NCBI RefSeq assembly: GCF_001719045.1
Contig: NZ_CP015423.1
Span: 4,401,501-4,465,500 of the forward strand
Reading direction: 5' to 3'
From: Paenibacillus polymyxa
GTDB lineage: Bacteria; Bacillota; Bacilli; Paenibacillales; Paenibacillaceae
Length of the DNA: 64,000 nt
In this document: in pieces, positions 34,050-43,230 of the stretch
Layout of the letters: each line of letters starts with the position of its first letter
Position numbering within the stretch: position 1 is the stretch's first letter
The notes under the pieces: generated by a model
The model's input: the letters and a program-made list of their open reading frames with translations, nothing else
What the model was told of the DNA's origin: nothing
Database searches by the model: none
Made by a program: the position numbers and the translations under genes

Positions 34050-34250
34050 ATGCCTAAAATGAAAACACATAGCAGCCTTAAAGGCCGCTTCAAAATTACC
34101 GGTACTGGTAAAGTAATGCGTTACAAAGCTTACAAAAACCATTTGCTTTCCCACAAATCCAAACGTGCAAAACGCGTTCTGGGTACTAACCCTGAGATGG
34201 CACCTGGGGACGTTAAGCGTCTGAAACAAGGTCTTGCTAACCTGAAATAG
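34050..34250 (+). CDS. rpmI: 50S ribosomal protein L35
   Basis: The product is 66 aa, typical length. It opens [20 protein letters not shown], has the basic [14 protein letters not shown] stretch of L35, and ends [19 protein letters not shown] is 9 nt upstream. It lies 20 nt after infC and before rplT, the standard order. Confidence 0.97.
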   Translation: MPKMKTHSSLKGRFKITGTGKVMRYKAYKNHLLSHKSKRAKRVLGTNPEMAPGDVKRLKQGLANLK

Positions 34251-34302
34251 CACTAGCACTGCAATGAATGAAGTATAAACATTATTTGGGAGGTCTATTG
34301 AT

Positions 34303-34662
34303 ATGGCAAGAGTAAAGGGCGGATTCGTCGTTCGTCGTCGTCATAAAAAAGTATTGAAGCTTGCTAAAGGTTATTTTGGTTCCAAACACCGCATTTTTAA
34401 AACAGCTAACGAGCAGGTAATGAAATCGCTTGTTTACGCATACCGTGACCGTCGTCAGACGAAACGTAACTTCCGCAGACTGTGGATCGTGCGTATCAAC
34501 GCAGCAGCTCGTTTGAACGGTTTGTCTTACAGCAAATTGATGCACGGCCTGAAATTGGCTGGTGTGGACATTAACCGCAAAATCTTGGCTGATCTTGCAG
34601 TCAATGATATTAATGCATTCAACTCTTTGGCAACTGTTGCTAAAGGCAAAATCAACGCTTAA
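34303..34662 (+). CDS. rplT: 50S ribosomal protein L20
   Basis: The product is 119 aa. It has the family opening [28 protein letters not shown], the [21 protein letters not shown] helix, and ends [18 protein letters not shown]. It binds 23S rRNA during assembly and controls its own operon through the leader at 33310. GGGAGG lies 10 nt before ATG. A strong terminator follows. Confidence 0.98.
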   Translation: MARVKGGFVVRRRHKKVLKLAKGYFGSKHRIFKTANEQVMKSLVYAYRDRRQTKRNFRRLWIVRINAAARLNGLSYSKLMHGLKLAGVDINRKILADLAVNDINAFNSLATVAKGKINA

Positions 34663-34699
34663 TTATTAATAATGAAGGCGTGGAAACCGCGAAAGCGGT

Positions 34700-34744
34700 A
34701 AAAAGGTATCCCAAGCAGTACGCTGTGTAGGGATGCCTTTTTTT
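34700..34744 (+). terminator. Terminator of the infC operon
   Basis: AAAAAGGTATCCC pairs with GGGATGCCTTTTTTT around a loop of 25 nt, ending in a run of seven T. Confidence 0.85.
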
Positions 34745-35040
34745 GTACATACTCAATGTTACGGAAAAGACTTCGTTTTCTCCAAAATACGAATAAATAT
34801 GACGTGAGATGGAAGAATGTATGTTTTTTTTAACTTTGTAACGCTTACATTGATGAGATTTTAAAAAAAATTGACCCAAGGTTATTAATTGTCTAGATTT
34901 TAGCCGATCATAATTGTATAATCTCTAAAGTAAGTCTTCTGTACGATCTGTCTCGTCAGTAAATGACATGCATGAGCATGTACATGTTCAAAGAAAAGAG
35001 ACAGTCCAGGGATCTAACACTAAGGGGGAACAGTATCAGC
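34745..35040 (+). other. Upstream region of the nucleoside ABC operon
   Basis: No gene is seen. TATAAT at 34916-34921 is the best -10, with no good -35 at 17 nt. No purine riboswitch was recognised. An in-frame ATG at 34963 precedes the lipoprotein gene but would spoil its signal peptide. Confidence 0.45.
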
Positions 35041-36078
35041 ATGAAGAAAATGTTCAGTATGTCTTTGGTTATGCTGCTGGCGATCTCGGTCATTCTCGCA
35101 GGCTGCGGTAACAAAAATCAAGGTGCGTCCAACGCAAATGGCGGAGACACAGGTGGTTCTGCCAAAACATCGAATGTCCAAATCGGCATGGTTACAGATG
35201 TGGGTGGAGTAAACGACAAATCGTTTAACCAATCTGCTTGGGAGGCACTACAAGCCACTGAGAAAGAATCGGGCGTTAAAGTTAAATACCTGCAAAGTAA
35301 ATCCGATCAAGATTATATTCCTAACCTGAACCAATTTGTTAAGGGTGATTTTAACCTGACTTGGGGAATCGGTTTTAATCTGGCGAATGCGATTGGACAA
35401 GTAGCGAAAGACAACCCAAGCAAGAATTTGGCGATCATTGACAGTGTCGTGGATGCGCCTAACGTAAAATCGGTTGTTTTTGCTGAAAATGAAGGTTCCT
35501 TCTTGGTTGGGGTTGTAGCTGGTAAGCTTACCAAAACAAACAAAATTGGTTTTGTGGGTGGACAAGACAGCCCATTGATCAAACGTTTTGAAAAAGGATT
35601 CGAAGCAGGAATTAAAGCTGTAAATCCAAATGCAAAATTGGAAGTTAACTACACAGGTGCATTTGATAAGCCGGACCTAGGTAAAGCAGCAGCTGCGACG
35701 ATCTATAACAGCGGTGCGGATATTATTTTCCATGCAGCTGGCGGATCTGGTACAGGTGTATTTAATGAAGCACTCGCACGTAAGCAACAAGGTCAGCAAG
35801 TATGGGTTATTGGCGTAGATAAAGACCAATCACTTGAGTTTGGTGACGACGTAACATTGACTTCGATGGTAAAACGTGTAGATGAAGCTGTAAAACGCGT
35901 ATCTAAAGAAGTAATTGATGGTAAATTTAAGGGCGGTGTCGAGACACTGGCTCTGAAGGATAATGGTATTGGTTTGGCAGACACATCAACGAAAAACGTA
36001 CCTAAAGACGTGCTTGATCTTGTAGAACAATACAAGCAAAAAATTATTAAGGGCGAAATTACAGTTCCTTCGAAATAA
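35041..36078 (+). CDS. nupN: BMP-family nucleoside-binding lipoprotein
   Basis: The product is 345 aa from ATG 35041, placed so that a lipoprotein signal results: MKKMFSMSLVMLLAISVILAGC with lipobox LAGC. The mature protein is a Bmp/PnrA-like periplasmic-type fold: VTDVGGVNDKSFNQSAWEAL, LTWGIGFNLANAIGQVAKD, IGFVGGQDSPLIKRFEKGFEAG, and VIGVDKDQS. In B. subtilis the homologous NupN feeds guanosine to an ABC importer, and the next three genes are that transporter. A hairpin at 36108 separates it from the ATPase gene, which should reduce but not abolish downstream expression. Confidence 0.85.
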   Translation: MKKMFSMSLVMLLAISVILAGCGNKNQGASNANGGDTGGSAKTSNVQIGMVTDVGGVNDKSFNQSAWEALQATEKESGVKVKYLQSKSDQDYIPNLNQFVKGDFNLTWGIGFNLANAIGQVAKDNPSKNLAIIDSVVDAPNVKSVVFAENEGSFLVGVVAGKLTKTNKIGFVGGQDSPLIKRFEKGFEAGIKAVNPNAKLEVNYTGAFDKPDLGKAAAATIYNSGADIIFHAAGGSGTGVFNEALARKQQGQQVWVIGVDKDQSLEFGDDVTLTSMVKRVDEAVKRVSKEVIDGKFKGGVETLALKDNGIGLADTSTKNVPKDVLDLVEQYKQKIIKGEITVPSK

Positions 36079-36107
36079 GTTTTGGCTTGAAGAACATAGA
36101 AGTAGCG

Positions 36108-36138
36108 ACAAGGCTGGTTCATAAGACTAGCCTTGTTC
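36108..36138 (+). terminator. Hairpin between lipoprotein and ATPase genes
   Basis: ACAAGGCT pairs with AGCCTTGT around a short loop, followed by TCTTACG; the T-tract is weak, so partial termination is likely, raising lipoprotein over transporter levels. Confidence 0.55.
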
Positions 36139-36215
36139 TTACGTCTGGAGTTATATGGATTATGGCAAAATTAGCTCATTGGAGCACATACTATAAAGTG
36201 TATAAGGGTGATCTC

Positions 36216-37754
36216 ATGGATGCAGCGACCCCCGTCGTTGAGTTAAAGCAAATTACAAAACGATTCCCCGGCATCGTTGCCAACGACTCCATCAGCATCA
36301 AGCTGCATAAGGGAGAAATTCATGCCCTTTTGGGTGAGAATGGCGCGGGTAAATCTACGCTTATGAATATTCTTTTCGGACTGTATCAGCCGGATGAAGG
36401 GACAATTGAAATCGGAGGTAAACCCGTACAGATTGATAGTCCAAATAAGGCGATTGATCTGGGGATTGGCATGGTGCATCAGCATTTTAAACTCGTACAG
36501 CCGTTTACCGTTACCGAAAATATTGTCCTGGGCTCGGAGCCACGTAAGGGTCTGAAAATCAATTATAAAAAGGCTGCCGCAGAAGTACAGCGGTTGTCTG
36601 AACAGTACGGTCTTCAGGTAAATCCGAATGCCAAAATTGAGGATATATCTGTTGGTATGCAGCAACGTGTAGAAATTATCAAAACGCTCTATCGCGGTGC
36701 AGATATTCTGATTTTCGATGAGCCTACAGCTGTGCTGACACCGCAGGAGATCACAGAGTTGCTGGATATTATGAAGCGCTTGGTCGCTGAAGGCAAATCA
36801 ATTATCCTTATTACTCATAAACTTAAAGAAATCATGCAAATTGCAGATACGGTTACGATCATTCGCCGAGGTCAGGTTATTGATACGGTCAAGACGTCTG
36901 AAACAACACCAAATGAGCTGGCTGAGAAAATGGTGGGCCGTCGTGTGTCCTTTAAAGTGGACAAGCAGCTTGCGCAACCAGGACAAACGGTACTGGAAAT
37001 GAACAATGTAATTTCTAAAAACAAGGATGGCATTAATGTTCTAAATGAGTTGAACCTGCAGGTCAAGGCGGGCGAGATTTTGGGGATTGCCGGAGTAGAT
37101 GGAAATGGACAGAGTGAGCTGATTGAAGCTTTGACAGGCTTACGCAAGGTGGATGGCGGAAGCATCCGTTTGCTCGGACAAGAGGTGGCCAATCAGCCAC
37201 CACGCAAAATTTCAGAGGCAGGCGTTTCACATATACCGGAGGACCGTCATAAGCATGGGTTGGTGCTCGATTTTTCTATGAGTGAAAATATGGTGCTGGA
37301 GACGTATTACCAGGCGCCTTACAGTAAAAATGGCTTCTTGAACAAAGATGCTATAGAGAAACAGGCCAAAAGTCTTATCGAAAAGTTTGATGTAAGAACA
37401 CCGGATATTCACACGAAGGCAAGAGCATTATCTGGTGGGAACCAGCAGAAGGCTATCATTGCGCGTGAAATTGATAAAAATCCAGACCTTCTCATTGCAG
37501 CACAGCCTACACGCGGTCTGGATGTCGGAGCTATTGAATTTGTCCAGAAACAACTGATTGCCCAACGGGACCAAGGTAAAGCTGTGTTGCTCATATCTTT
37601 TGAACTGGATGAGATTATGAATGTATCCGACCGAATTGCTGTCATCTATGAGGGCAAGATTGTCGGGGAAGTGCTGCCAGAAGAAACGAATGACCAGGAA
37701 CTGGGACTGATGATGGCAGGAAGTGCAGTGAAGAAAGGAGTAGAGAATGGCTAA
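36216..37754 (+). CDS. nupO: Nucleoside ABC transporter ATP-binding protein (two NBDs)
   Basis: The product is 512 aa from ATG 36216 (MDAATPVVELKQITKRFPG), after AAGGGTGAT; the frame from 36087 covers the upstream hairpin. NBD1 has Walker A GENGAGKST, signature SVGMQQRVEI and Walker B ILIFDEPTAVLTP. NBD2 has a degenerate Walker A (GVDGNGQSEL), signature LSGGNQQKAIIAREI and a Walker B variant (LLIAAQPTRGLD), as usual in sugar/nucleoside-type importers of this class. It overlaps nupP by 8 nt. It energises guanosine/nucleoside uptake, by homology with B. subtilis NupO. Confidence 0.88.
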   Translation: MDAATPVVELKQITKRFPGIVANDSISIKLHKGEIHALLGENGAGKSTLMNILFGLYQPDEGTIEIGGKPVQIDSPNKAIDLGIGMVHQHFKLVQPFTVTENIVLGSEPRKGLKINYKKAAAEVQRLSEQYGLQVNPNAKIEDISVGMQQRVEIIKTLYRGADILIFDEPTAVLTPQEITELLDIMKRLVAEGKSIILITHKLKEIMQIADTVTIIRRGQVIDTVKTSETTPNELAEKMVGRRVSFKVDKQLAQPGQTVLEMNNVISKNKDGINVLNELNLQVKAGEILGIAGVDGNGQSELIEALTGLRKVDGGSIRLLGQEVANQPPRKISEAGVSHIPEDRHKHGLVLDFSMSENMVLETYYQAPYSKNGFLNKDAIEKQAKSLIEKFDVRTPDIHTKARALSGGNQQKAIIAREIDKNPDLLIAAQPTRGLDVGAIEFVQKQLIAQRDQGKAVLLISFELDEIMNVSDRIAVIYEGKIVGEVLPEETNDQELGLMMAGSAVKKGVENG

Positions 37755-38826
37755 TCTATTGAAAATATTCACAAAAGACTCCTTTGTACTGGCGCTGGTC
37801 TCTATTATTTTGGGTCTCCTTCTGGGTGCTATTGTGATGCTGATTGGCGGGTATGACCCTATTGTGGCCTATTCTGCTTTGTTTAGCCGTGTATACGGAG
37901 ATTCTTATAACTTTGGAGAGGCTATCCGTGAGATGACTCCGCTGGTTTTAACGGGGTTGGCATTTGCTTTTGCGGCCCGCGCCGGATTGTTCAATATTGG
38001 CGGCGAAGGTCAGTTTCTGGTAGGTATGACAGCTGCTTCGATTGTGGGCATTAAACTCCATGGGTTGCCAGCTATCATACATGCACCGTTGGCTGTGATT
38101 GCAGGTGCAGTTTTCGGAGGCCTGTGGGCTGCGATTGCTGGCTATTTGAAGGCCAAACGAGGCGTGAATGAAGTTATTACGTGTATTATGATGAACTGGA
38201 TCGGTCTGTATTTGGCTAATTTGGTGATCAATCAGTTCGCACTTATGGAAGGTGAAAATCGTTCTGTGGATATTCAGCCTTCTGCTTCAATTTCCATCGA
38301 ATGGCTGTCCCAGATGATGGGGAATGCTCGGGTACATTGGGGTACAGTTATTGCAGTGCTGGCGGCAGTCTTTTTCTACATTTTCATGTGGAAAACAAAG
38401 CAAGGCTATGAGCTTCGGGCTGTCGGATTTAATCAGGATGCATCCCGCTATGCAGGTATGAATGTAAATCGTAATATCATAAAAGCGATGTTTATTAGTG
38501 GAGTTTTTGCCGGATTGGCAGGCGCCTTTGAAGTACTGGGAGTATTCCATTATCAATCTGTCATGGCAGGATCACCGGGAACCGGCTTTGACGGTATCGC
38601 TGTAGCTCTGATTGGGATGAATAACCCATTCGGTGTGCTGCTCGGTTCTGTTTTGTTCGGAACGCTTACGTATGGTTCTGCGGGGATGAGCTTTAGCGCA
38701 GATGTACCGCCCGAAATTATCCGGGTTGTCATTGGCTCGATTATTTTCTTCATTGCGGCCCAAGGTATTGTACGTTGGGTTGTGAAGCCGCTCTACTCCA
38801 AGCGGAAGAAAGAGAAGGTGTTGTAA
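37747..38826 (+). CDS. nupP: Nucleoside ABC transporter permease
   Basis: The product is 359 aa, start inside the end of nupO with AAAGGAG upstream. It has about eight membrane helices and belongs to the BPD_transp_2 family: LVLTGLAFAFAARAGLFNIGGEGQFLVG, AAIAGYLKAKRGVNEVITCIMMN, the large extracellular loop near residues 160-190, and GYELRAVGFNQDASRYAGMN (coupling region). GTGFDGIAVALIGMNNPFGV is near the end. It pairs with nupQ to form the channel. Confidence 0.88.
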   Translation: MANLLKIFTKDSFVLALVSIILGLLLGAIVMLIGGYDPIVAYSALFSRVYGDSYNFGEAIREMTPLVLTGLAFAFAARAGLFNIGGEGQFLVGMTAASIVGIKLHGLPAIIHAPLAVIAGAVFGGLWAAIAGYLKAKRGVNEVITCIMMNWIGLYLANLVINQFALMEGENRSVDIQPSASISIEWLSQMMGNARVHWGTVIAVLAAVFFYIFMWKTKQGYELRAVGFNQDASRYAGMNVNRNIIKAMFISGVFAGLAGAFEVLGVFHYQSVMAGSPGTGFDGIAVALIGMNNPFGVLLGSVLFGTLTYGSAGMSFSADVPPEIIRVVIGSIIFFIAAQGIVRWVVKPLYSKRKKEKVL

Positions 38827-38827
38827 A

Positions 38828-39787
38828 ATGAGTTGGTTAACACTTGGTGAATTAATCCATACAACGCTCGTTTTTGCGACGGCGATTATTTTTGCGTCTC
38901 TCGGCGGAGTTTTTTCAGAAAAATCCGGTGTAACGAACCTCGGGTTGGAAGGACTTATGGTATTTGGAGCGTTTGCAGCGGGTGTTGGCGGATTTTATGC
39001 CGAGCAAGCTGGACTAGGAGGCACCTCTGCGGCTTGGGTAGGTGTGCTGTCAGCTGCGGTGTTCGGTATTCTGGTTTCGCTAATTCATGCTGTAGCCTCT
39101 ATTACGTTTAAAGCTGATCAGGTAATAAGTGGTATAGTTATCAACTTTTTGGCAGCAGGTAGTACACTGTACATGGTCAAGCTTTTATTTGAGGGTGATG
39201 GTGACACGGGTCGGATTCAGGGTTTCAACGAAATATCCATCCCTTACCTTGTGGATATCCCGATTGCAGGAAAAGCCTTTTTCCAAGCCTATCCAACGAC
39301 ATACTTAGCCATTCTATTAGTTATTATTGGCTATTTTACTTTGTATAAAACACCGTTCGGCTTGCGTTTGCGTTCCGTTGGGGAGCATCCAGGAGCGGCC
39401 GATACAGTGGGTATTAAAGTAAATCGTCTTCGGTATATTGGTGTTATGATCAGTGGGGCGTTGGCTGGGATTGGTGGAGCTACCATCACCCTGACTACAA
39501 CCAACATGTTCTCGCACAATACAGTTTCGGGGCAGGGATATATTGCTATTGCCGCTATGATTTTCGGTAAATGGAATCCGCTCGGCGCTTTTGGCGCAGC
39601 AGTGTTTTTTGGTTTTTCACAAGCCATTCGCAACTATGTGCAGCTGTTCGCATGGTCCCAAAGTATTCCCCAGGAAATTATTTTTATGTTGCCATATCTC
39701 CTGACGATTATTGTACTGGTAGCGGCTGTCGGACGTTCACGTGCTCCGGCCGCTTTGGGTCAACTTTATGATCCAAGCAAGCGTTAA
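38828..39787 (+). CDS. nupQ: Nucleoside ABC transporter permease
   Basis: The product is 319 aa and starts 1 nt after the nupP stop. It has about eight to nine membrane helices, with the family segments SLGGVFSEKSGVTNLGLEGLMVFGAF, ITFKADQVISGIVINFLAAG, and TPFGLRLRSVGEHPGAADTVGIKVNRLRY as coupling region, then GQGYIAIAAMIFGKWNPLGA. It completes the four-gene importer and is followed by a clear terminator at 39838. Confidence 0.88.
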   Translation: MSWLTLGELIHTTLVFATAIIFASLGGVFSEKSGVTNLGLEGLMVFGAFAAGVGGFYAEQAGLGGTSAAWVGVLSAAVFGILVSLIHAVASITFKADQVISGIVINFLAAGSTLYMVKLLFEGDGDTGRIQGFNEISIPYLVDIPIAGKAFFQAYPTTYLAILLVIIGYFTLYKTPFGLRLRSVGEHPGAADTVGIKVNRLRYIGVMISGALAGIGGATITLTTTNMFSHNTVSGQGYIAIAAMIFGKWNPLGAFGAAVFFGFSQAIRNYVQLFAWSQSIPQEIIFMLPYLLTIIVLVAAVGRSRAPAALGQLYDPSKR

Positions 39788-39837
39788 AACTTATAAATAG
39801 CTGATGTGTATGTTTTGAAAATGTCATTGGTGTATAA

Positions 39838-39877
39838 AAAATCTGGTATCTGCATGTGCAGGTACCAGATTTTTTTA
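39838..39877 (+). terminator. Terminator of the nucleoside ABC operon
   Basis: AAAATCTGGTATCTGCA pairs with TGCAGGTACCAGATTTTTTT with one mismatch. Confidence 0.9.
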
Positions 39878-40047
39878 TATTGTGCAGGCATTTAAACATA
39901 CGCCACTGGCATGAATGGAATAGACTGTGCTATGCAGATTGGACGGGACGCTCGGCCCCTGTCAGCTCCGGTCTATTTTGTGGTGGTGATGAGCTATCAA
40001 GGAGCCGTTCAATCTGTCCATCCGTTGAGAAAGAAGGAGGAAATACG

Positions 40048-40395
40048 ATGAAACAGGCAGTAACCAGAAAGCAGGTGGAGAAGCTTGTTGGCAAAGTCAT
40101 CTTTGCTACTCGCAAGGATGGTTCCCAGGTCAGCGGCAAGCTGATTCGCATTTCGGGTAACCGACTGGTTCTTCAACCAAACCGCAAGAAAAAAGTAAAC
40201 ACGAAGGCGATTATTCCTCTGGTGCTGTTTGACTTGCTTGCCATCGGCACGGCTCCATACATTGGTGCCTATGGTGGGGGATATGGTGGCTACGGTCCAG
40301 GTTATGGAGGACCAGGATATGGTCCGCAGCCAGGCCCGTATACAGACGGGGGGTACCCCGGAGTAGGATATCCGTATTACCCTAATTTATTTTAG
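40048..40395 (+). CDS. Small protein with Gly/Tyr/Pro-rich tail
   Basis: The product is 115 aa from ATG 40048, after AAGGAGGAAA; the longer frame from 39856 overlaps the terminator and is rejected. The first 55 residues are basic (KQAVTRKQVEKLVGKVIFATRKDG, then a short beta-like SGKLIRISGNRLVLQPNRKKK). A hydrophobic stretch (IIPLVLFDLLAIGT) follows. The last 45 residues are GGYGGYGPGYGGPGYGPQ-type low complexity. This resembles small spore-coat or surface proteins, but no family is recognised. Confidence 0.6.
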   Translation: MKQAVTRKQVEKLVGKVIFATRKDGSQVSGKLIRISGNRLVLQPNRKKKVNTKAIIPLVLFDLLAIGTAPYIGAYGGGYGGYGPGYGGPGYGPQPGPYTDGGYPGVGYPYYPNLF

Positions 40396-40429
40396 TCATA
40401 CAAAATCTTGAGCTCGAAAAAGATACTTT

Positions 40430-40870
40430 TTACAGTGACTTTTCGAGTTCGTGGCATCGGCTCAGAGCTACGTAGCGCAGCATTTGATATTGATGACGCA
40501 GATAAAAATGGATCCCCCTGATATTGTCTTCGTCCACCATAACTTTAGCCCGCTTGCAGCGACGCAGTCGTCCGTAGTGTTCGGCATGCTCCAGCAGTTT
40601 TTTTCCGTATCGCATACCTTGATGAGCCGAAGAGATTGCGATCAAATCAATGTATAATAGTTCGCCATGCAGCATAACATGAATGAAGCCAACAACCTGT
40701 GCATTATCCGGTCTGCAAGCTACAAAAGTGATGCCCCGGTTTAAGCGCCGGGGTAATTCTTTGCGTATTTGTTCCATTTCTTGGGCACTTAAATGCGATA
40801 GGGGGACAAGCTCTTGCTCGATGAGACGAAAGATAATGCTGTCATCTTGATAGCTGCGTTTTCGAATCAT
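40430..40870 (-). CDS. GNAT acetyltransferase
   Basis: The product is 146 aa, with AGGAGG upstream on the reverse strand. The acetyl-CoA-binding region is LIAISSAHQGMRYGKKLLEHAEHYGRLRRC (about residues 75-104), where the usual Q/RxxGxG/A loop reads HQGMRYGK. FIHVMLHGELLYIDLI precedes it and DEDNIRGIHFYLRHQYQ ends the fold. The substrate is unknown. It points away from the ilv operon. Confidence 0.75.
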   Translation of the reverse strand: MIRKRSYQDDSIIFRLIEQELVPLSHLSAQEMEQIRKELPRRLNRGITFVACRPDNAQVVGFIHVMLHGELLYIDLIAISSAHQGMRYGKKLLEHAEHYGRLRRCKRAKVMVDEDNIRGIHFYLRHQYQMLRYVALSRCHELEKSL

Positions 40871-41033
40871 AAACGGGCCTCCTTTTCTACCCTTTTAACA
40901 AGATAAGACGTGGCTTTGGAGGAGTGCACTGTCTCACCGTGTGGTCTTTTTTATAATATGCGGGTACCTCTTACAAGCGTGCGACTCTGAGGTGCTTCAG
41001 AAAAGAAACATGAATTTTTATGAAATATGGGTA

Positions 41034-41062
41034 TTGACTATCCCAGATGAGAGACATATAAT
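41034..41062 (+). promoter_or_regulatory. Promoter of the ilv-leu operon
   Basis: TTGACT (41034-41039), 17 nt, TATAAT (41057-41062). A loosely CodY-box-like stretch (AATTTTTATGAAATA, 41012-41026) lies upstream with several mismatches. Confidence 0.8.
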
Positions 41063-41068
41063 GTGTCT

Positions 41069-41435
41069 AAACATTTGAAAGAATGACATGAACTCAACGG
41101 CAATGAAGAGGACGAAGTGATTAGGGCTCTTTTGTTCAGAGAGTGAGGCATTAGCTGCAAGCTTCACCAAAATCCCTTTTTAACGAGCTCACCTTGGAGC
41201 TGTTTTCCTGAAAAGTATTTGGGCCCGATGATATTAACGGTGCGCTGAATCACCTATTAGGGAAAATCGTACGGTCTACGTTACAGACGCCAGATATGGA
41301 GATCCTTTGTGATTTCTGTACCTGCCAAGGTTCGATATTGCGAAATATCGGGCAAACACGGGTGGTACCACGGAAGCTACAGCCTTTCGTCCCTCAGTAA
41401 CAGCAAGTCTGTTCTAGGGATGAAAGGTTTTTTTG
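41069..41435 (+). ncRNA. T-box leader of the ilv-leu operon
   Basis: The T-box core AACACGGGTGGTACCACGG (41355-41373) precedes the terminator CCTTTCGTCCCT...AGGGATGAAAGG plus seven T (41383-41435). Upstream stems fit Stem I and its AGTGA loop-E motif (near 41115). Uncharged tRNA would favour the antiterminator and allow ilv-leu expression. The specifier codon could not be assigned by eye. Confidence 0.9.
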
Positions 41436-41483
41436 TTTTTACAAATGTCAGATGTATGTAAATTTTGTAAAGGAGGATGACCA

Positions 41484-43229
41484 ATGAGTGCACAAATTCC
41501 TGAAGTTAGGTCAACCAATGAATTACGTGAAAAGTGGATGAAGCCTGAAGTGATTACAGGTTCGGAAATTTTACTCCGTAGCCTGTTGCTGGAGGGAGTA
41601 GATTGTGTCTTCGGATATCCTGGTGGTGCAGTGCTTTATATCTATGATGCCATGTATGGCTTTAAGGATTTCAAGCATGTCCTCACTCGGCACGAGCAAG
41701 GAGCTATTCATGCGGCAGATGGTTATGCACGGGCGAGCGGTAAAGTGGGTGTCTGTATCGCCACTTCCGGACCTGGAGCGACAAACCTGGTAACTGGTAT
41801 TGCGACGGCTTTTATGGATTCGGTGCCGTTAGTGGTCATCACGGGTAACGTTATATCTTCCCTGATCGGTACGGATGCTTTCCAGGAAGCCGATATCACG
41901 GGAATTACAATGCCGATTACGAAGCACAGCTATCTGGTAAGAGATGTGGAGGATCTGCCGCGAATCATCCATGAGGCATTTCATATTGCCAACACAGGGC
42001 GCAAGGGACCGGTGCTGATTGATATTCCGAAGGATATTTCTGCAGCCCAGACGTTGTTTGTTCCACAAACGGAACCTGTGACCATGCGGGGTTATAACCC
42101 GAAAGTGATACCCAACAAAATTCAACTAGACAAGCTAACTCAAGCTATTTCCGAAGCAGAACGTCCATTCATTCTGGCTGGTGGAGGAGTTGTATACTCC
42201 GGTGGACATGAAGCACTTTACGAGTTTGTTCGTAAAACGGAAATTCCTATTACGACAACATTGCTCGGATTGGGTGGTTTCCCAAGTGGACATGAACTGT
42301 GGACGGGGATGCCGGGGATGCATGGAACATACACCTCCAATCAAGCGATTCAACAGTCCGATCTGTTGATCTGTATCGGAGCCCGCTTCGATGATCGGGT
42401 AACAGGCAAGTTGGATGGCTTTGCTCCTCAAGCTAAAATCGTCCACATTGATATCGACCCTGCTGAAATTGGAAAAAATGTTGCAGCGGATATTCCTATC
42501 GTGGGTGACGTGAAGGCAGTGCTGGAATTGCTGAATCAGGATGTGAAACGTGCGGATCGAGCTGATGCATGGAGAGCGCAAATTCAGCATTGGAAGAAAG
42601 AGAAACCTTATTCATATAAGGATTCTGAAACGGTGCTTAAACCACAATGGGTTGTTGAGTTGTTGGATGAAACGACCAAGGGCGGCGCAATCGTAACGAC
42701 GGACGTGGGACAGCATCAAATGTGGGCAGCGCAGTATTACAAATTCAATCAGCCACGTTCATGGGTCACCTCTGGTGGACTCGGTACGATGGGATTTGGT
42801 TTCCCTTCTGCAATCGGTGCTCAGATGGCAAATCCTGACAGATTGGTAATATCGATTAACGGGGACGGCGGTATGCAGATGTGTTCGCAGGAATTAGCCA
42901 TCTGTGCAATCAATAACATTCCGGTTAAAATCGTAATTATCAACAACCAGGTTCTTGGAATGGTTCGCCAATGGCAGGAATTGATCTATAACAATCGGTA
43001 TAGTCACATTGACCTGGCTGGAAGTCCGGATTTTGTGAAACTTGCCGAAGCATACGGAGTCAAAGGACTGCGTGCTACGAATAAGGAAGAGGCACGTCGG
43101 GCTTGGCAGGAGGCGCTTGATACACCCGGACCGGTCGTTGTCGAGTTTGTAGTCAGCAAGGAAGAGAATGTATATCCGATGGTGACACAAGGTTCGACAA
43201 TTGATCAAATGCTGATGGGGGACGAGTAA
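41484..43229 (+). CDS. ilvB: Acetolactate synthase large subunit
   Basis: The product is 581 aa with AAGGAGGATG 7 nt before ATG. It condenses pyruvate with pyruvate or 2-oxobutyrate using thiamine diphosphate and FAD, the first shared step of branched-chain amino acid synthesis. Segments seen: DCVFGYPGGAVLYIYDAM, the catalytic Glu in TRHEQGAIHAADGYARASG, SGPGATNLVTG, the FAD region, and the ThDP motif NGDGGMQMCSQELAICAINN. The short N-terminal extension (residues 1-20) is normal. ilvN follows after 1 nt. Confidence 0.97.
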   Translation: MSAQIPEVRSTNELREKWMKPEVITGSEILLRSLLLEGVDCVFGYPGGAVLYIYDAMYGFKDFKHVLTRHEQGAIHAADGYARASGKVGVCIATSGPGATNLVTGIATAFMDSVPLVVITGNVISSLIGTDAFQEADITGITMPITKHSYLVRDVEDLPRIIHEAFHIANTGRKGPVLIDIPKDISAAQTLFVPQTEPVTMRGYNPKVIPNKIQLDKLTQAISEAERPFILAGGGVVYSGGHEALYEFVRKTEIPITTTLLGLGGFPSGHELWTGMPGMHGTYTSNQAIQQSDLLICIGARFDDRVTGKLDGFAPQAKIVHIDIDPAEIGKNVAADIPIVGDVKAVLELLNQDVKRADRADAWRAQIQHWKKEKPYSYKDSETVLKPQWVVELLDETTKGGAIVTTDVGQHQMWAAQYYKFNQPRSWVTSGGLGTMGFGFPSAIGAQMANPDRLVISINGDGGMQMCSQELAICAINNIPVKIVIINNQVLGMVRQWQELIYNNRYSHIDLAGSPDFVKLAEAYGVKGLRATNKEEARRAWQEALDTPGPVVVEFVVSKEENVYPMVTQGSTIDQMLMGDE

Positions 43230-43230
43230 A

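Noticed and set aside
39856..40047. N-terminal extension of the Gly/Tyr-rich protein
   Set aside because: It begins inside the nup operon terminator, while ATG 40048 has a perfect AAGGAGG site.
41100..41230. Assigning the ilv T-box specifier as CTC (Leu) from gagCTCacc
   Set aside because: The triplet sits in a local AGCTC/GAGCT hairpin and Stem I could not be folded confidently by eye.
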